DNA of 6,266 bases, taken from the NCBI GenBank assembly GCA_027294925.1, contig JAPULM010000454.1:1-6266 (forward strand). The letters are read 5' to 3'. The notes under the pieces are model-generated. The model was not told where the DNA came from. It did not search any database and saw nothing but the letters and a program-made list of their open reading frames with translations. How positions within the stretch are numbered: the stretch's first letter is position 1; each line of letters begins with the position of its first letter. Of this stretch, positions 1 to 5,919 are shown piece after piece. The position numbers were made by a program, and so were the translations under genes. The stretch is from a bacterium. Its GTDB lineage: Bacteria; Tectomicrobia; Entotheonellia; Entotheonellales; Entotheonellaceae.

Positions 1-227
1 CGCTACATTCTGCAAAGAGTCGCTACGATTTAATAACTTCTTTGAAACATCGAGATTTTGGCAAAGGCTTGATCCGTTTACAACGCAGCTTTCTACAAGG
101 GGTTTTTTGACCTTTTGTTGCTACGACTACACACATATACACTCGAATTATGATATGATGTGAAGTGTTTGAACACATACCCACAAACAAGTAAAATGTT
201 CTCAGTCTATCAGGTATATAACAGATT
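1..227. other. Upstream region without a recognisable gene
   Basis: No convincing coding region is seen here. Two plus-strand frames run in from the left edge and stop at 108-110 and 158-160, and a third stops at 31-33. Any of them could be the last residues of an upstream gene, but none has a recognisable motif. The region is richer in A and T towards its right end, as expected for a promoter region. The 73-codon minus-strand frame across most of it has no supporting features and overlaps the start of the next gene. Confidence 0.5.
149..178 (+). promoter_or_regulatory. Possible -10 region and inverted repeat upstream of the FAU-1-like gene
   Basis: Two overlapping TATGAT hexamers occupy 149-159 and match the sigma-70 -10 consensus in five of six positions. 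No good -35 hexamer lies 16-18 bases upstream, so the promoter call is weak. Directly after it, ATGTG (158-162) and CACAT (174-178) form an inverted repeat, and GTGTT/AACAC (165-169 and 172-176) is nested inside. This could be an operator or a small transcript hairpin. Both points are inference from short motifs. Confidence 0.3.
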
Positions 228-1670
228 ATGACGACTATACGCATTCGTGGCCTTTATGCAGTAGCGCTTACCCAACTATTCCGCCAACATGCCGATGAAT
301 GGGAAATCGTCCAACCGGATGAGGAGGTAAAGTCAAGACTAGATCAGACTTGGCGAATGGTATCACCCGACCTTGACATTAGCGATTCACCTGACGAAGG
401 TGGACGCCGCGAGACCATTCGCATTGCCGGGTCTTCGGAACACGTTCGTCGCACCATTGAGCTCCTACAGAGTCACTGCTTCGATGTTATTACGCACCTA
501 GACAGTCTTCAAGTTGGCGCCGTTTATCAAGGCCTGGTAGGGATTGTCAGCCGCGTCCAACGGCGTGCGACCGTCTATCTCGGAAATCAACTTGTCGGTT
601 TCTTGCCTATGCGCTACGAAGATGGAAATTTAAAAGTTGGCACTTTTTTGCCAGTACGAATCGCAGCCCTGCCTGCGGAAGCAGATGGTTCTCCGGAATT
701 GAGTACAAGCATCACAGTTCCTGGGCACCACGCGGTGTTAACCTCCACCGAAGCGGTCAGGTTAAGTAAACAAATTACCGACCCTCAACATCAGGAACGC
801 TTACAACGATTAGGCGACCAACTAAACACTGGTGACTGGGGTATTATTTGGCGCACGGCAGCACAAGATGCTTCTGATACAACCCTGACTGAAGAGATCC
901 GACACTTGACTGAGGAAGCCAATTCGCTACGTGACCGTTTACAATCTACCACGACCACAGGTTATATCCAGGGAGGCGATGTGTTAGCTCATGTTTACCT
1001 GCCGGGACATGCTAAGGCCGTTTGCGATACATTTCGAGCCCAACTCCTTCCCACTTTACCTGCGCATCACAAATATAGAGCCCAAGGGGATTTGTATGCA
1101 GCGACCGTTGATGCGTTGGAAAAAGAACTCACGCCTGAGGAGCTTCAAACACGTACGAAACCTCTTAGTCTACTAGCCAGCGTTGATGCAATGCAGCCAC
1201 CTATTCAGAACCAGTTGCGTCTAGTCAGACGTAACCTCGACGGAAAAACACGCAATCCTGTCCCTCTACAGCGTATGGCAGAAGATTTACAAGAAGGGTG
1301 GGTAGACGTTCAACATATTATCCCCAATCAAGACGCCTATCCTAAAGGTTTAGAAATTGATCGACAACGGGGTGACTATTCAACCACTCGCTTCCATGAA
1401 GGTAACTGGAGTTACGTCTCTCATTTTTATGATCAAGAGGCAAATTGGAAGGGGGTGTACGCCGCGCTTACAGCACCAATCGCAATTTTCGCTGATGAAT
1501 TGCATGCGCTCGATCTTGGTGTCGCTGTCATCCATAGCCCCAAGCAACCGCCGCAATGCTGCGGGATGGACACGTTATTGCGCTGCCAAGAACAAGGCGT
1601 TGTATCTAACCAACTCACACAAAAGATTCAACAAGAGGTGGAAGGCTTGATACGCCAATTCAGCCAGTAA
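228..1670 (+). CDS. FAU-1-type RNase E/G-related RNA-binding protein (S1-like domain plus DUF402)
   Basis: This 480-residue protein resembles archaeal FAU-1, an RNA-binding ribonuclease-like protein related to RNase E/G. The start MTTIRIRGLYAVALTQLF has the FAU-1 pattern and supports the ATG at 228, although the ribosome binding site is weak (AGG at 212-214, about 13 bases upstream). Residues about 90-165 look like an S1-type RNA-binding domain (VGAVYQGLVGIVSRV, LVGFLP). Residues 202-212 carry GDWGIIWRTAA, the counterpart of the G-hydrophobic-IVRTA segment of RNase E/G, followed by a charged helix. The C-terminal part, about 355-455, fits DUF402: an RGD at 382, GVYAALTAPIAI from 409, and DLGVAV from 429. 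I see no RNase E-type Asp-Asn-Asp catalytic cluster or CPxC zinc link. It occupies the position where rng often precedes rplU-rpmA-obg, which suggests rRNA or mRNA processing. RNase activity is inferred. The family call is fairly secure; the exact substrate is unknown. Confidence 0.78.
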   Translation: MTTIRIRGLYAVALTQLFRQHADEWEIVQPDEEVKSRLDQTWRMVSPDLDISDSPDEGGRRETIRIAGSSEHVRRTIELLQSHCFDVITHLDSLQVGAVYQGLVGIVSRVQRRATVYLGNQLVGFLPMRYEDGNLKVGTFLPVRIAALPAEADGSPELSTSITVPGHHAVLTSTEAVRLSKQITDPQHQERLQRLGDQLNTGDWGIIWRTAAQDASDTTLTEEIRHLTEEANSLRDRLQSTTTTGYIQGGDVLAHVYLPGHAKAVCDTFRAQLLPTLPAHHKYRAQGDLYAATVDALEKELTPEELQTRTKPLSLLASVDAMQPPIQNQLRLVRRNLDGKTRNPVPLQRMAEDLQEGWVDVQHIIPNQDAYPKGLEIDRQRGDYSTTRFHEGNWSYVSHFYDQEANWKGVYAALTAPIAIFADELHALDLGVAVIHSPKQPPQCCGMDTLLRCQEQGVVSNQLTQKIQQEVEGLIRQFSQ

Positions 1671-1700
1671 AAATACGCATAGGGCTAGGTAATACTGAAT

Positions 1701-1718
1701 CTTTTATAGCTTTTATAC
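1701..1718. repeat. Short tandem repeat in the convergent gap
   Basis: CTTTTATAG (1701-1709) is followed directly by CTTTTATAC (1710-1718). It lies in the 66-base gap between the convergent ends of the FAU-1-like gene and the cysteine-rich gene. No GC-rich hairpin with a T tract is visible in this gap, so no intrinsic terminator is called. The repeat may be chance in AT-rich sequence. Confidence 0.4.
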
Positions 1719-1736
1719 AGACAGGTCATTGTTCTG

Positions 1737-1955
1737 CTACAAATCTAAATTTTGAGTCAGCCACCGACACGGTTTACAACGCATTGCCCAGCAATCAAAC
1801 TCTAGAGAAGTCCACTCGAAAGCCGCCCAACCAATCCACCAATAAAACTGTCGACAATAATCGCAACGTTGGCAAAAACGCCGCGTATACAATCCCATCG
1901 CGATAATCAATAAAACGACTAGCGCTAAGGCTGCTTGGACAATGTGCGTAATCAT
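1737..1955 (-). CDS. Small membrane-anchored cysteine-rich protein, function unknown
   Basis: I do not recognise a family. The 72-residue product begins with a hydrophobic stretch (residues about 5-23, VQAALALVVLLIIAMGLY) that reads as one transmembrane segment or uncleaved signal anchor. The next residues include two arginines, so the remainder would be cytoplasmic by the positive-inside rule. The tail has six cysteines: CxxCxxC at 28, 31 and 34, and C-x4-CxxC at 55, 60 and 63. This resembles a zinc ribbon or metal-binding knuckle and is rich in tryptophan. A possible ribosome binding site AGGTG lies 11 bases before the ATG. The gene starts 34 bases after the 83-residue gene on the same strand, so the two may form a small operon opposite to the ribosomal genes. 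The ordered cysteines and membrane segment argue for a real gene; the short length argues for caution. Confidence 0.5.
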   Translation of the reverse strand: MITHIVQAALALVVLLIIAMGLYTRRFCQRCDYCRQFYWWIGWAAFEWTSLEFDCWAMRCKPCRWLTQNLDL

Positions 1956-1989
1956 TTAGATTGTAACACCTGGCTGAAATGCGATCGCA

Positions 1990-2241
1990 CTACCAATTTG
2001 CATGGCGATGTGAACGCTTTACTGAAGCGTCATGCCAGACTAAAGGACTCTGATCAGGAAATAAAACATGCCATCTACGCCGTAGCCCTTCTATAGCTGA
2101 TTCACGCGTGTCGTAATCTCTTAACAAATGAAGTGTGGGATAAAGACGACCCGGTACGTACTCGCGGAGCGCTGCCAGCCATTCATGGTAAAATTCGTCC
2201 ACGGTTAATTCAAAACGACGCTTGTCTTTGATGATGACCAT
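1990..2241 (-). CDS. Small hypothetical protein of 83 residues
   Basis: I do not recognise this protein. The product has no signal peptide or membrane segment. Its middle (residues about 10-62) reads as a mixed amphipathic helical domain rich in Arg, Leu, Tyr and Trp, and the end is basic and His-rich (KRSHRHANW). The amino acid composition is like that of a folded small protein rather than a random frame. A ribosome binding site AGGTG lies 8 bases before the ATG at 2241, better spaced than that of the following gene. It is the first gene of a possible two-gene minus-strand unit and is divergent from rplU, sharing the regulatory region 2242-2527. Its role cannot be inferred from context. Confidence 0.52.
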   Translation of the reverse strand: MVIIKDKRRFELTVDEFYHEWLAALREYVPGRLYPTLHLLRDYDTRESAIEGLRRRWHVLFPDQSPLVWHDASVKRSHRHANW

Positions 2242-2249
2242 TCTACAAA

Positions 2250-2278
2250 CACCTATTCAATGTGTTAAAATTTAGGTG
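2250..2278 (-). promoter_or_regulatory. Inverted repeat covering the ribosome binding site of the 83-residue gene
   Basis: CACCTA (2250-2255) and TAGGTG (2273-2278) are perfect inverted repeats with a 17-base spacer. Read on the minus strand, the 3' arm is the likely Shine-Dalgarno sequence of the 83-residue gene, and a G-U pair can extend the stem by one. The transcript could therefore mask its own ribosome binding site. It could equally be a protein operator. The repeat is seen directly; the function is inference. Confidence 0.4.
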
Positions 2279-2284
2279 CAGGTC

Positions 2285-2349
2285 CCGCATGATGGCGTTC
2301 ATACCGTTTAGAAAATCTGGCTAAGACTTACCATGCGGTAACGGTATGA
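2285..2349. repeat. Nested inverted repeats just upstream of the rplU promoter
   Basis: TCATACCGTT (2299-2308) and AACGGTATGA (2340-2349) are a perfect 10-base inverted repeat with a 31-base spacer. A second pair, CCGCATG (2285-2291) and CATGCGG (2332-2338), is perfect over 7 bases and interleaves with the first, so as RNA the two stems would form a pseudoknot-like arrangement. The right arm ends three bases before the TTGACA of the rplU promoter, a position typical of an activator or repressor site. It may be an operator, or RNA structure from an upstream transcript. Confidence 0.5.
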
Positions 2350-2352
2350 TGC

Positions 2353-2382
2353 TTGACATCAAACCCCGACGTATGCTACGTT
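2353..2382 (+). promoter_or_regulatory. Sigma-70-type promoter for rplU-rpmA
   Basis: A perfect -35 hexamer TTGACA lies at 2353-2358. After an 18-base spacer, TACGTT at 2377-2382 can serve as a -10 and is preceded by TGC (2374-2376), the extended -10 motif. The -10 itself matches the consensus in only three of six positions. Transcription would start near 2389, giving a leader of about 139 bases before rplU. The perfect -35 and the position in a divergent region make this the best promoter in the window. Confidence 0.55.
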
Positions 2383-2391
2383 TCTACACCT

Positions 2392-2419
2392 ATTTGGGGT
2401 ATTTGGGTCATTTGATTTG
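2392..2419 (+). repeat. Tandem ATTTGGG-type repeats at the start of the rplU leader
   Basis: ATTTGGGGT (2392-2400) is followed by ATTTGGGTC (2401-2409) and then by the decayed copy ATTTGATTTG (2410-2419). The copies have a 9-base period. They lie immediately after the predicted transcription start, so they would be at the 5' end of the rplU leader RNA. Confidence 0.5.
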
Positions 2420-2461
2420 TTTTGTGAAAAGAATCATCGTTAAAGCGCTATTTAAGACGAT

Positions 2462-2498
2462 CTGGTGAATACGTAATTGATCATACCAGGCAGACCAG
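2462..2498 (+). promoter_or_regulatory. Possible hairpin in the rplU leader
   Basis: CTGGT at 2462-2466 can pair with either of two downstream ACCAG copies, 2485-2489 or 2494-2498. The first pairing can be extended by a G-U pair. Two mutually exclusive stems just before the rplU ribosome binding site (AAGGA at 2517-2521) would suit an autoregulated ribosomal protein leader. L21 leaders are known in other bacteria, but I cannot match this sequence to a known class. Stems of five bases can arise by chance. Confidence 0.3.
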
Positions 2499-2527
2499 TC
2501 TTTGGCACCCTGTCATAAGGATTATCT

Positions 2528-2872
2528 ATGTATGCTGTTGTTAAAACAGGCGGAAAACAATACCGTGTCAGTCTAGGCGACACCATAGAAGTCGAAAAAC
2601 TCGAGGGCGGCATTGGCGACACCGTCACCCTAACATCCGTGTTACTTATGGGCCAGGGGTCTGAGGTAACGATTGGTAATCCCCACCTGCCTGACACCCG
2701 TGTGGAAGCCCAAATCGTGGCTCAGAAACGAGGCGAAAAGATTATCATTTTTAAACACAAAAGACGCAAAGGTTATCGGCGCAAACAAGGCCACCGTCAA
2801 TACCTAACTTCTTTAAAAATTACCAATATTAATGCTTCAACTGCAGATTCTGAGGATAGCTCAGAGGTGTAA
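2528..2872 (+). CDS. rplU: 50S ribosomal protein bL21
   Basis: This is bL21, a primary rRNA-binding protein of the large subunit that contacts 23S rRNA and is near bL20. The start [14 protein letters not shown] and the basic C-terminal block with [18 protein letters not shown] are diagnostic. The protein is 114 residues, about ten longer than the usual 103. The excess is an acidic, Ser-rich tail (ADSEDSSEV) beyond the conserved LKI end. AAGGA at 2517-2521 lies six bases before the ATG and is a good ribosome binding site. A perfect TTGACA promoter element lies upstream, and rpmA follows after 23 bases, so rplU probably heads the transcript. Confidence 0.98.
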   Translation: MYAVVKTGGKQYRVSLGDTIEVEKLEGGIGDTVTLTSVLLMGQGSEVTIGNPHLPDTRVEAQIVAQKRGEKIIIFKHKRRKGYRRKQGHRQYLTSLKITNINASTADSEDSSEV

Positions 2873-2895
2873 AACACACGGTTAGAGAGTACATC

Positions 2896-3153
2896 ATGGC
2901 ACATAAAAAAGCAGGTGGTAGTTCCTCAAACGGACGCGATAGTATCGGAAAGCGGCTTGGCGTTAAACGTTTCGCCGGACAGAAAGTACGTGCTGGGAGT
3001 ATCTTGGTACGACAGCGGGGTACTACATTTAAACCTGGCCGCAATGTCGGCGTTGGACGTGATTATACCCTGTTCGCTAAAATTGATGGCATTGTCCAGT
3101 TTGAAAATAAAGGGAAGAAAAATCGCCGAATTAGTGTCCTAACAGCAAGTTAG
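2896..3153 (+). CDS. rpmA: 50S ribosomal protein bL27
   Basis: This is bL27, whose N-terminal tail reaches the peptidyl transferase centre and helps tRNA placement. The 85-residue length is normal. [16 protein letters not shown], then [20 protein letters not shown] and [10 protein letters not shown], are diagnostic. The protein starts directly at the functional tail. It lacks the N-terminal extension that Firmicutes remove with the Prp protease, and no prp gene lies between rplU and rpmA. The ribosome binding site is weak (GAGAG, about 7-11 bases upstream), so translational coupling to rplU 23 bases away is likely. Confidence 0.98.
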   Translation: MAHKKAGGSSSNGRDSIGKRLGVKRFAGQKVRAGSILVRQRGTTFKPGRNVGVGRDYTLFAKIDGIVQFENKGKKNRRISVLTAS

Positions 3154-3234
3154 CAAGCTCTGGTTGTACTTGTCTGCCTCCTTTCCTCCATCGTCGTATC
3201 TGTTTTAACTCAACTTGTAAGTTTGGTGCTCTTC

Positions 3235-4242
3235 ATGTTTGTCGATCGAGCCAGGATCTTCGCGTGCGGCGGACGCGGGGGTAATGGTTGTTTAAGTTTT
3301 CGCCGCGAAAAATTTGTCCCCCGCGGAGGTCCGGACGGAGGTGACGGCGGTAATGGCGGATCGGTCATCTTACAAAGCGATCCATCTTTGCACACACTAC
3401 TTGACCTACGCTACCATCCTCACAATGTTGCCGAATCCGGTGCACACGGAAAAGGCAAACAGATGCATGGAAAGCGAGGTGCTGACTTAACTATTCGAGT
3501 GCCTTTTGGAACCTTGATTAAAGATGCCTCAACAGACCATATCCTATGGGATTTTCAAATCGATGGAAGGGCCTTCGTCGCCGCACATGGCGGGCGCGGC
3601 GGAGGTGGTAATACACGTTTCAAAACCTCAACCAATCGTGCACCTCGGCGTGCGACCCCCGGTACTACTGGTGAAGAACGCTGGCTACTTGTTGAACTCA
3701 AGCTGCTAGCCGATATTGGCCTTTTGGGGTTTCCAAATGTCGGGAAATCAACCTTGATTTCCGCCATTTCTGCTGCTAAACCCAAAATTGCATCTTATCC
3801 TTTCACAACGCTAACCCCACACCTTGGGGTTGTTCAGCTGCCAAACTTCTCAACCTGCATTGTTGCGGATATTCCTGGCCTCATTCCTGGCGCCCATAGC
3901 GGTAAAGGGCTCGGTTTACAATTTCTCAAACATATTGAGCGAACACTTCTTCTCGTTCACTTGCTGGATCTGGTTAGTGAAGATGAGGGACGTTCGCCGT
4001 GGGACGATTTTACTGCGCTCAACCATGAGTTAGCCTGCTTCAAGGCGCAACTCTCACAAATTCCTCAACTGATCGTCGCCACCAAAATGGATGTTCCGCG
4101 AGCACGTAACCGCTTGCCCGAAGTGCAACACCAGTTTAATCAACACGGCTATGAGGTCCTGCCCATCTCAGCAGCGACTGGTGAAGGGATTGCCGGCTTA
4201 ATTGATCAGTTGACAAAACATCAACGTACTCAACGGAGATGA
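3235..4242 (+). CDS. obg: Obg-family GTPase involved in 50S ribosome assembly, lacking the OCT domain
   Basis: Obg (CgtA/ObgE) is a GTPase that binds the 50S subunit in late assembly and links it to the stringent response. Residues 1-155 form the glycine-rich Obg fold (FVPRGGPDGGDGGNGG and HGGRGGGGNTRFKTSTN). The G domain follows: G1 GFPNVGKS at 165-172, switch I PFTTL at 189-193, G3 DIPG at 212-215, G4 TKMD at 283-286 and G5 ISA at 311-313. G4 has Thr where Asn is usual, a substitution tolerated in other TRAFAC GTPases such as EngB. The protein ends soon after G5, so the C-terminal OCT domain found in many Obg proteins is absent. I chose the ATG at 3235 (335 residues) because MFVDRARI matches the conserved start; in-frame TTG at 3223 and GTG at 3226 would add four or three residues. 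The ribosome binding site is poor for all three. The stop is one base from proB. Confidence 0.96.
   Translation: MFVDRARIFACGGRGGNGCLSFRREKFVPRGGPDGGDGGNGGSVILQSDPSLHTLLDLRYHPHNVAESGAHGKGKQMHGKRGADLTIRVPFGTLIKDASTDHILWDFQIDGRAFVAAHGGRGGGGNTRFKTSTNRAPRRATPGTTGEERWLLVELKLLADIGLLGFPNVGKSTLISAISAAKPKIASYPFTTLTPHLGVVQLPNFSTCIVADIPGLIPGAHSGKGLGLQFLKHIERTLLLVHLLDLVSEDEGRSPWDDFTALNHELACFKAQLSQIPQLIVATKMDVPRARNRLPEVQHQFNQHGYEVLPISAATGEGIAGLIDQLTKHQRTQRR
4235..4238 (+). promoter_or_regulatory. Ribosome binding site that sets the GTG start of proB
   Basis: GGAG lies inside the last codons of obg, five bases before GTG at 4244. It supports this non-ATG start and implies that proB translation is coupled to the end of obg. 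Confidence 0.75.
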
Positions 4243-4243
4243 T

Positions 4244-5371
4244 GTGGACCGATCCAAACTAACGCGGCAACGATTGGTCGTAAAAGTAGGAAGCGGCTTA
4301 CTCCGAGCATCGCACGGTGGGCTTCGTGAAGATGTTGTACATAATATTGTCCAACAACTCTCCACCCTTCGCCAACAAGGGTATGACGTTTTATTGGTCT
4401 CCTCAGGGGCTATCGCCCTTGGCCTTCAAGCCTTGAACCAAAAACGGATTCCTCGCACCATGGCTTACCAACAGGCAGCCGCAGCCATTGGCCAAAGTCA
4501 TTTGATCTGGACTTACGAACGCCTGTTCAGTGCTTCCGGTCAGAAGGTCGCCCAAATTCTGCTCACCCATGAAGATTTGCGGCACCGTTCCCGCTACCTC
4601 AATGCGCGCAATACCCTACTCACCCTGTTGTATTACGGCATCATTCCCATAATTAATGAGAATGATACGGTCTCCGTGGCGGAAATCCGTTTTGGAGATA
4701 ACGACACATTATCAGCCATGGTGTGTAACCTTATCGACGCTGATGTTCTGATTATGCTGACCGATTTGGACGGTCTTTACACTGCTGACCCTCGCCTTCA
4801 CCCTGAGGCAACGTTAATTCCTTTTGTGAAAAAAATTGATGCTCGTATAGAGGCGCTTGCCGATAGCACAACGCATCACACTGGGCGTGGAGGTATGCTG
4901 AGTAAAATCCAAGCAGCAAAAGTTGCCGGCCGATCCGGTATCCACACCTACATCGCAAACGGTTTGCATCCCGACACGCTACTGCGCATAGTTGCGGGTG
5001 AAGCGATTGGCACTCATATCCCTCCCCCGACGGCCTCTAGGCTTTCTAGTCGCAAGCGTTGGATTGGTTATACCCTTAAGGCGAAAGGAGAAATCATTGT
5101 CGATGCAGGGGCCAAACAAGCACTGACAACAGGCGGGAGAAGTCTACTACCGTCAGGCATCCTTGAGATTTCAGGGAATTTCCGATTTGGTGATGCGGTA
5201 TATTGTGTTGATACCGCGACGCGTCGTTTTGCTCAAGGGTTGGTAAATTACAGTACGGCAGATTTACAGTCCATCAAAGGCCAACATACATCCCAAATCA
5301 TTAAAATTCTAGGTCATAAAGAATACGATGAGGTTATACACCGCGATAATCTCGTATTATTGATGTTTTAA
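4244..5371 (+). CDS. proB: Glutamate 5-kinase with C-terminal PUA domain
   Basis: ProB phosphorylates L-glutamate with ATP to glutamyl 5-phosphate, the first and feedback-controlled step of proline synthesis, in the cytoplasm. At 375 residues it is the two-domain form, close to E. coli ProB. The amino acid kinase domain shows VVKVGSGLL near the start, VSSGAIALG, the glutamate site NENDTV (Asn138 to Val143), FGDNDTLSAMV (from Phe150), LTDLDGLY (172-179) and GGMLSK ending at Lys221. The usual GTGGM is GRGGM here (Arg215). The PUA domain, about residues 270-365, starts at RKRWIGYTLKAKG and ends at the typical EVIHRDNLVLL. The start is GTG. Gene proA is not in the window, so the second step must be encoded elsewhere. 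Obg-proB linkage is common; the two proteins have no known shared pathway. Confidence 0.97.
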   Translation: MDRSKLTRQRLVVKVGSGLLRASHGGLREDVVHNIVQQLSTLRQQGYDVLLVSSGAIALGLQALNQKRIPRTMAYQQAAAAIGQSHLIWTYERLFSASGQKVAQILLTHEDLRHRSRYLNARNTLLTLLYYGIIPIINENDTVSVAEIRFGDNDTLSAMVCNLIDADVLIMLTDLDGLYTADPRLHPEATLIPFVKKIDARIEALADSTTHHTGRGGMLSKIQAAKVAGRSGIHTYIANGLHPDTLLRIVAGEAIGTHIPPPTASRLSSRKRWIGYTLKAKGEIIVDAGAKQALTTGGRSLLPSGILEISGNFRFGDAVYCVDTATRRFAQGLVNYSTADLQSIKGQHTSQIIKILGHKEYDEVIHRDNLVLLMF

Positions 5372-5388
5372 TCAACTGTGGTTTTTGC

Positions 5389-5409
5389 TATTCTGTAACA
5401 GGCTGTAAC
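5389..5409 (+). promoter_or_regulatory. Possible weak promoter and repeat before rsfS
   Basis: TATTCT at 5389-5394, preceded by TGC (5386-5388), fits an extended -10 element, but no -35 hexamer is recognisable. CTGTAAC occurs twice in tandem at 5393-5399 and 5403-5409. The 76-base gap after proB leaves room for a separate promoter for rsfS, although read-through from proB is as likely. Confidence 0.25.
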
Positions 5410-5432
5410 TCACCTACTCTAACCATCATGAT

Positions 5433-5438
5433 AAGGAG
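5433..5438 (+). promoter_or_regulatory. Strong ribosome binding site that sets the TTG start of rsfS
   Basis: AAGGAG lies nine bases before TTG at 5448. No ATG or GTG lies between it and the conserved part of the protein in this frame, so the TTG start is well supported. Confidence 0.8.
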
Positions 5439-5447
5439 ACGAGATCC

Positions 5448-5852
5448 TTGACCCTTGAGGAAAAAACCCGGCTTTGCGCCCTGGCAGCAGACAGTCGGAA
5501 AGCGGAAGAAATTGTTGTTCTAAATGTGCAACCCTTGTCATCGGTTGCCGATCATTTCATGATTTGTCATGGGAATTCGGATCGTCAGGTCAAGGCGATT
5601 GCAGACGCTATCGTTGAAGAGATCAAAAAAGGCGGCGAGAGGCCACTTGCAACCGAAGGCTATCGGGAAGCAACATGGGTACTTATTGATTGCGCAGACT
5701 TGGTCATCCACATCTTTGATGAACAAACCCGACAATTTTATGACCTAGAGCATCTTTGGGAACAGGCAGAATACGTCGATATAAGCGATAGTGTCACGTC
5801 AGTGTCATCGCCCCCTTCAACTTCCCTCCTTGTCGAAGAAGGAATAGAATAA
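5448..5852 (+). CDS. rsfS: Ribosomal silencing factor RsfS
   Basis: RsfS (Iojap family, formerly YbeB) binds uL14 on the 50S subunit and prevents 30S joining, lowering translation under starvation. Diagnostic segments are EEIVVLNV (from about residue 20), SVADHFMICHGNSDRQVKAI, PLATEGYREATWVLIDCADLVIHIF and the DLEHLWEQA end. The Iojap core ends near residue 110. The remaining 24 residues form a Ser-, Thr- and Glu-rich tail without known function, making the 134-residue protein longer than the common 105-120. The start is TTG with a strong AAGGAG. Gene nadD, often next to rsfS, is absent from this window. rsfS is the last gene of the plus-strand cluster and is convergent with the recombinase. 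Confidence 0.96.
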   Translation: MTLEEKTRLCALAADSRKAEEIVVLNVQPLSSVADHFMICHGNSDRQVKAIADAIVEEIKKGGERPLATEGYREATWVLIDCADLVIHIFDEQTRQFYDLEHLWEQAEYVDISDSVTSVSSPPSTSLLVEEGIE

Positions 5853-5891
5853 TATCTTATTGATTTGTATAGTGTTATTTATCAAAATGGA

Positions 5892-5919
5892 CAGGTTTGA
5901 CAGTAACCTGACAGCAACC
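5892..5919. repeat. Hairpin and direct repeats between rsfS and the recombinase
   Basis: CAGGTT (5892-5897) and AACCTG (5905-5910) form a six-base stem with a seven-base loop. Overlapping it, TGACAGTAACC (5898-5908) is repeated as TGACAGCAACC (5909-5919) with one mismatch. The position between convergent genes suits a weak bidirectional terminator, but no clear T tract follows on either strand. The repeat beside a recombinase gene could also be a recombinase binding or attachment site. Function is inferred from position only. Confidence 0.35.

Noticed and set aside
1..160. Plus-strand frames open from the left edge as the tail of an upstream gene
   Set aside because: All three frames are open for some distance and none shows a recognisable C-terminal motif, so no one can be preferred.
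23..244. Minus-strand frame of 73 codons at the left end
   Set aside because: It overlaps the promoter region and start of the FAU-1-like gene, has no family motif, and has an irregular composition rich in basic residues.
1981..1988. GCGATCGC octamer, the HIP1 palindrome abundant in cyanobacteria
   Set aside because: It occurs once in 6.3 kb. Cyanobacterial genomes rich in HIP1 would show several, so it says nothing about the host.
3154..3234. Terminator or promoter between rpmA and obg
   Set aside because: No hairpin with T tract and no paired -35 and -10 hexamers with proper spacing were found, so read-through into obg is assumed.
3555..3785. Minus-strand frame inside obg
   Set aside because: It is an antisense shadow; the plus strand encodes the conserved Obg fold and G1 motif over the same bases.
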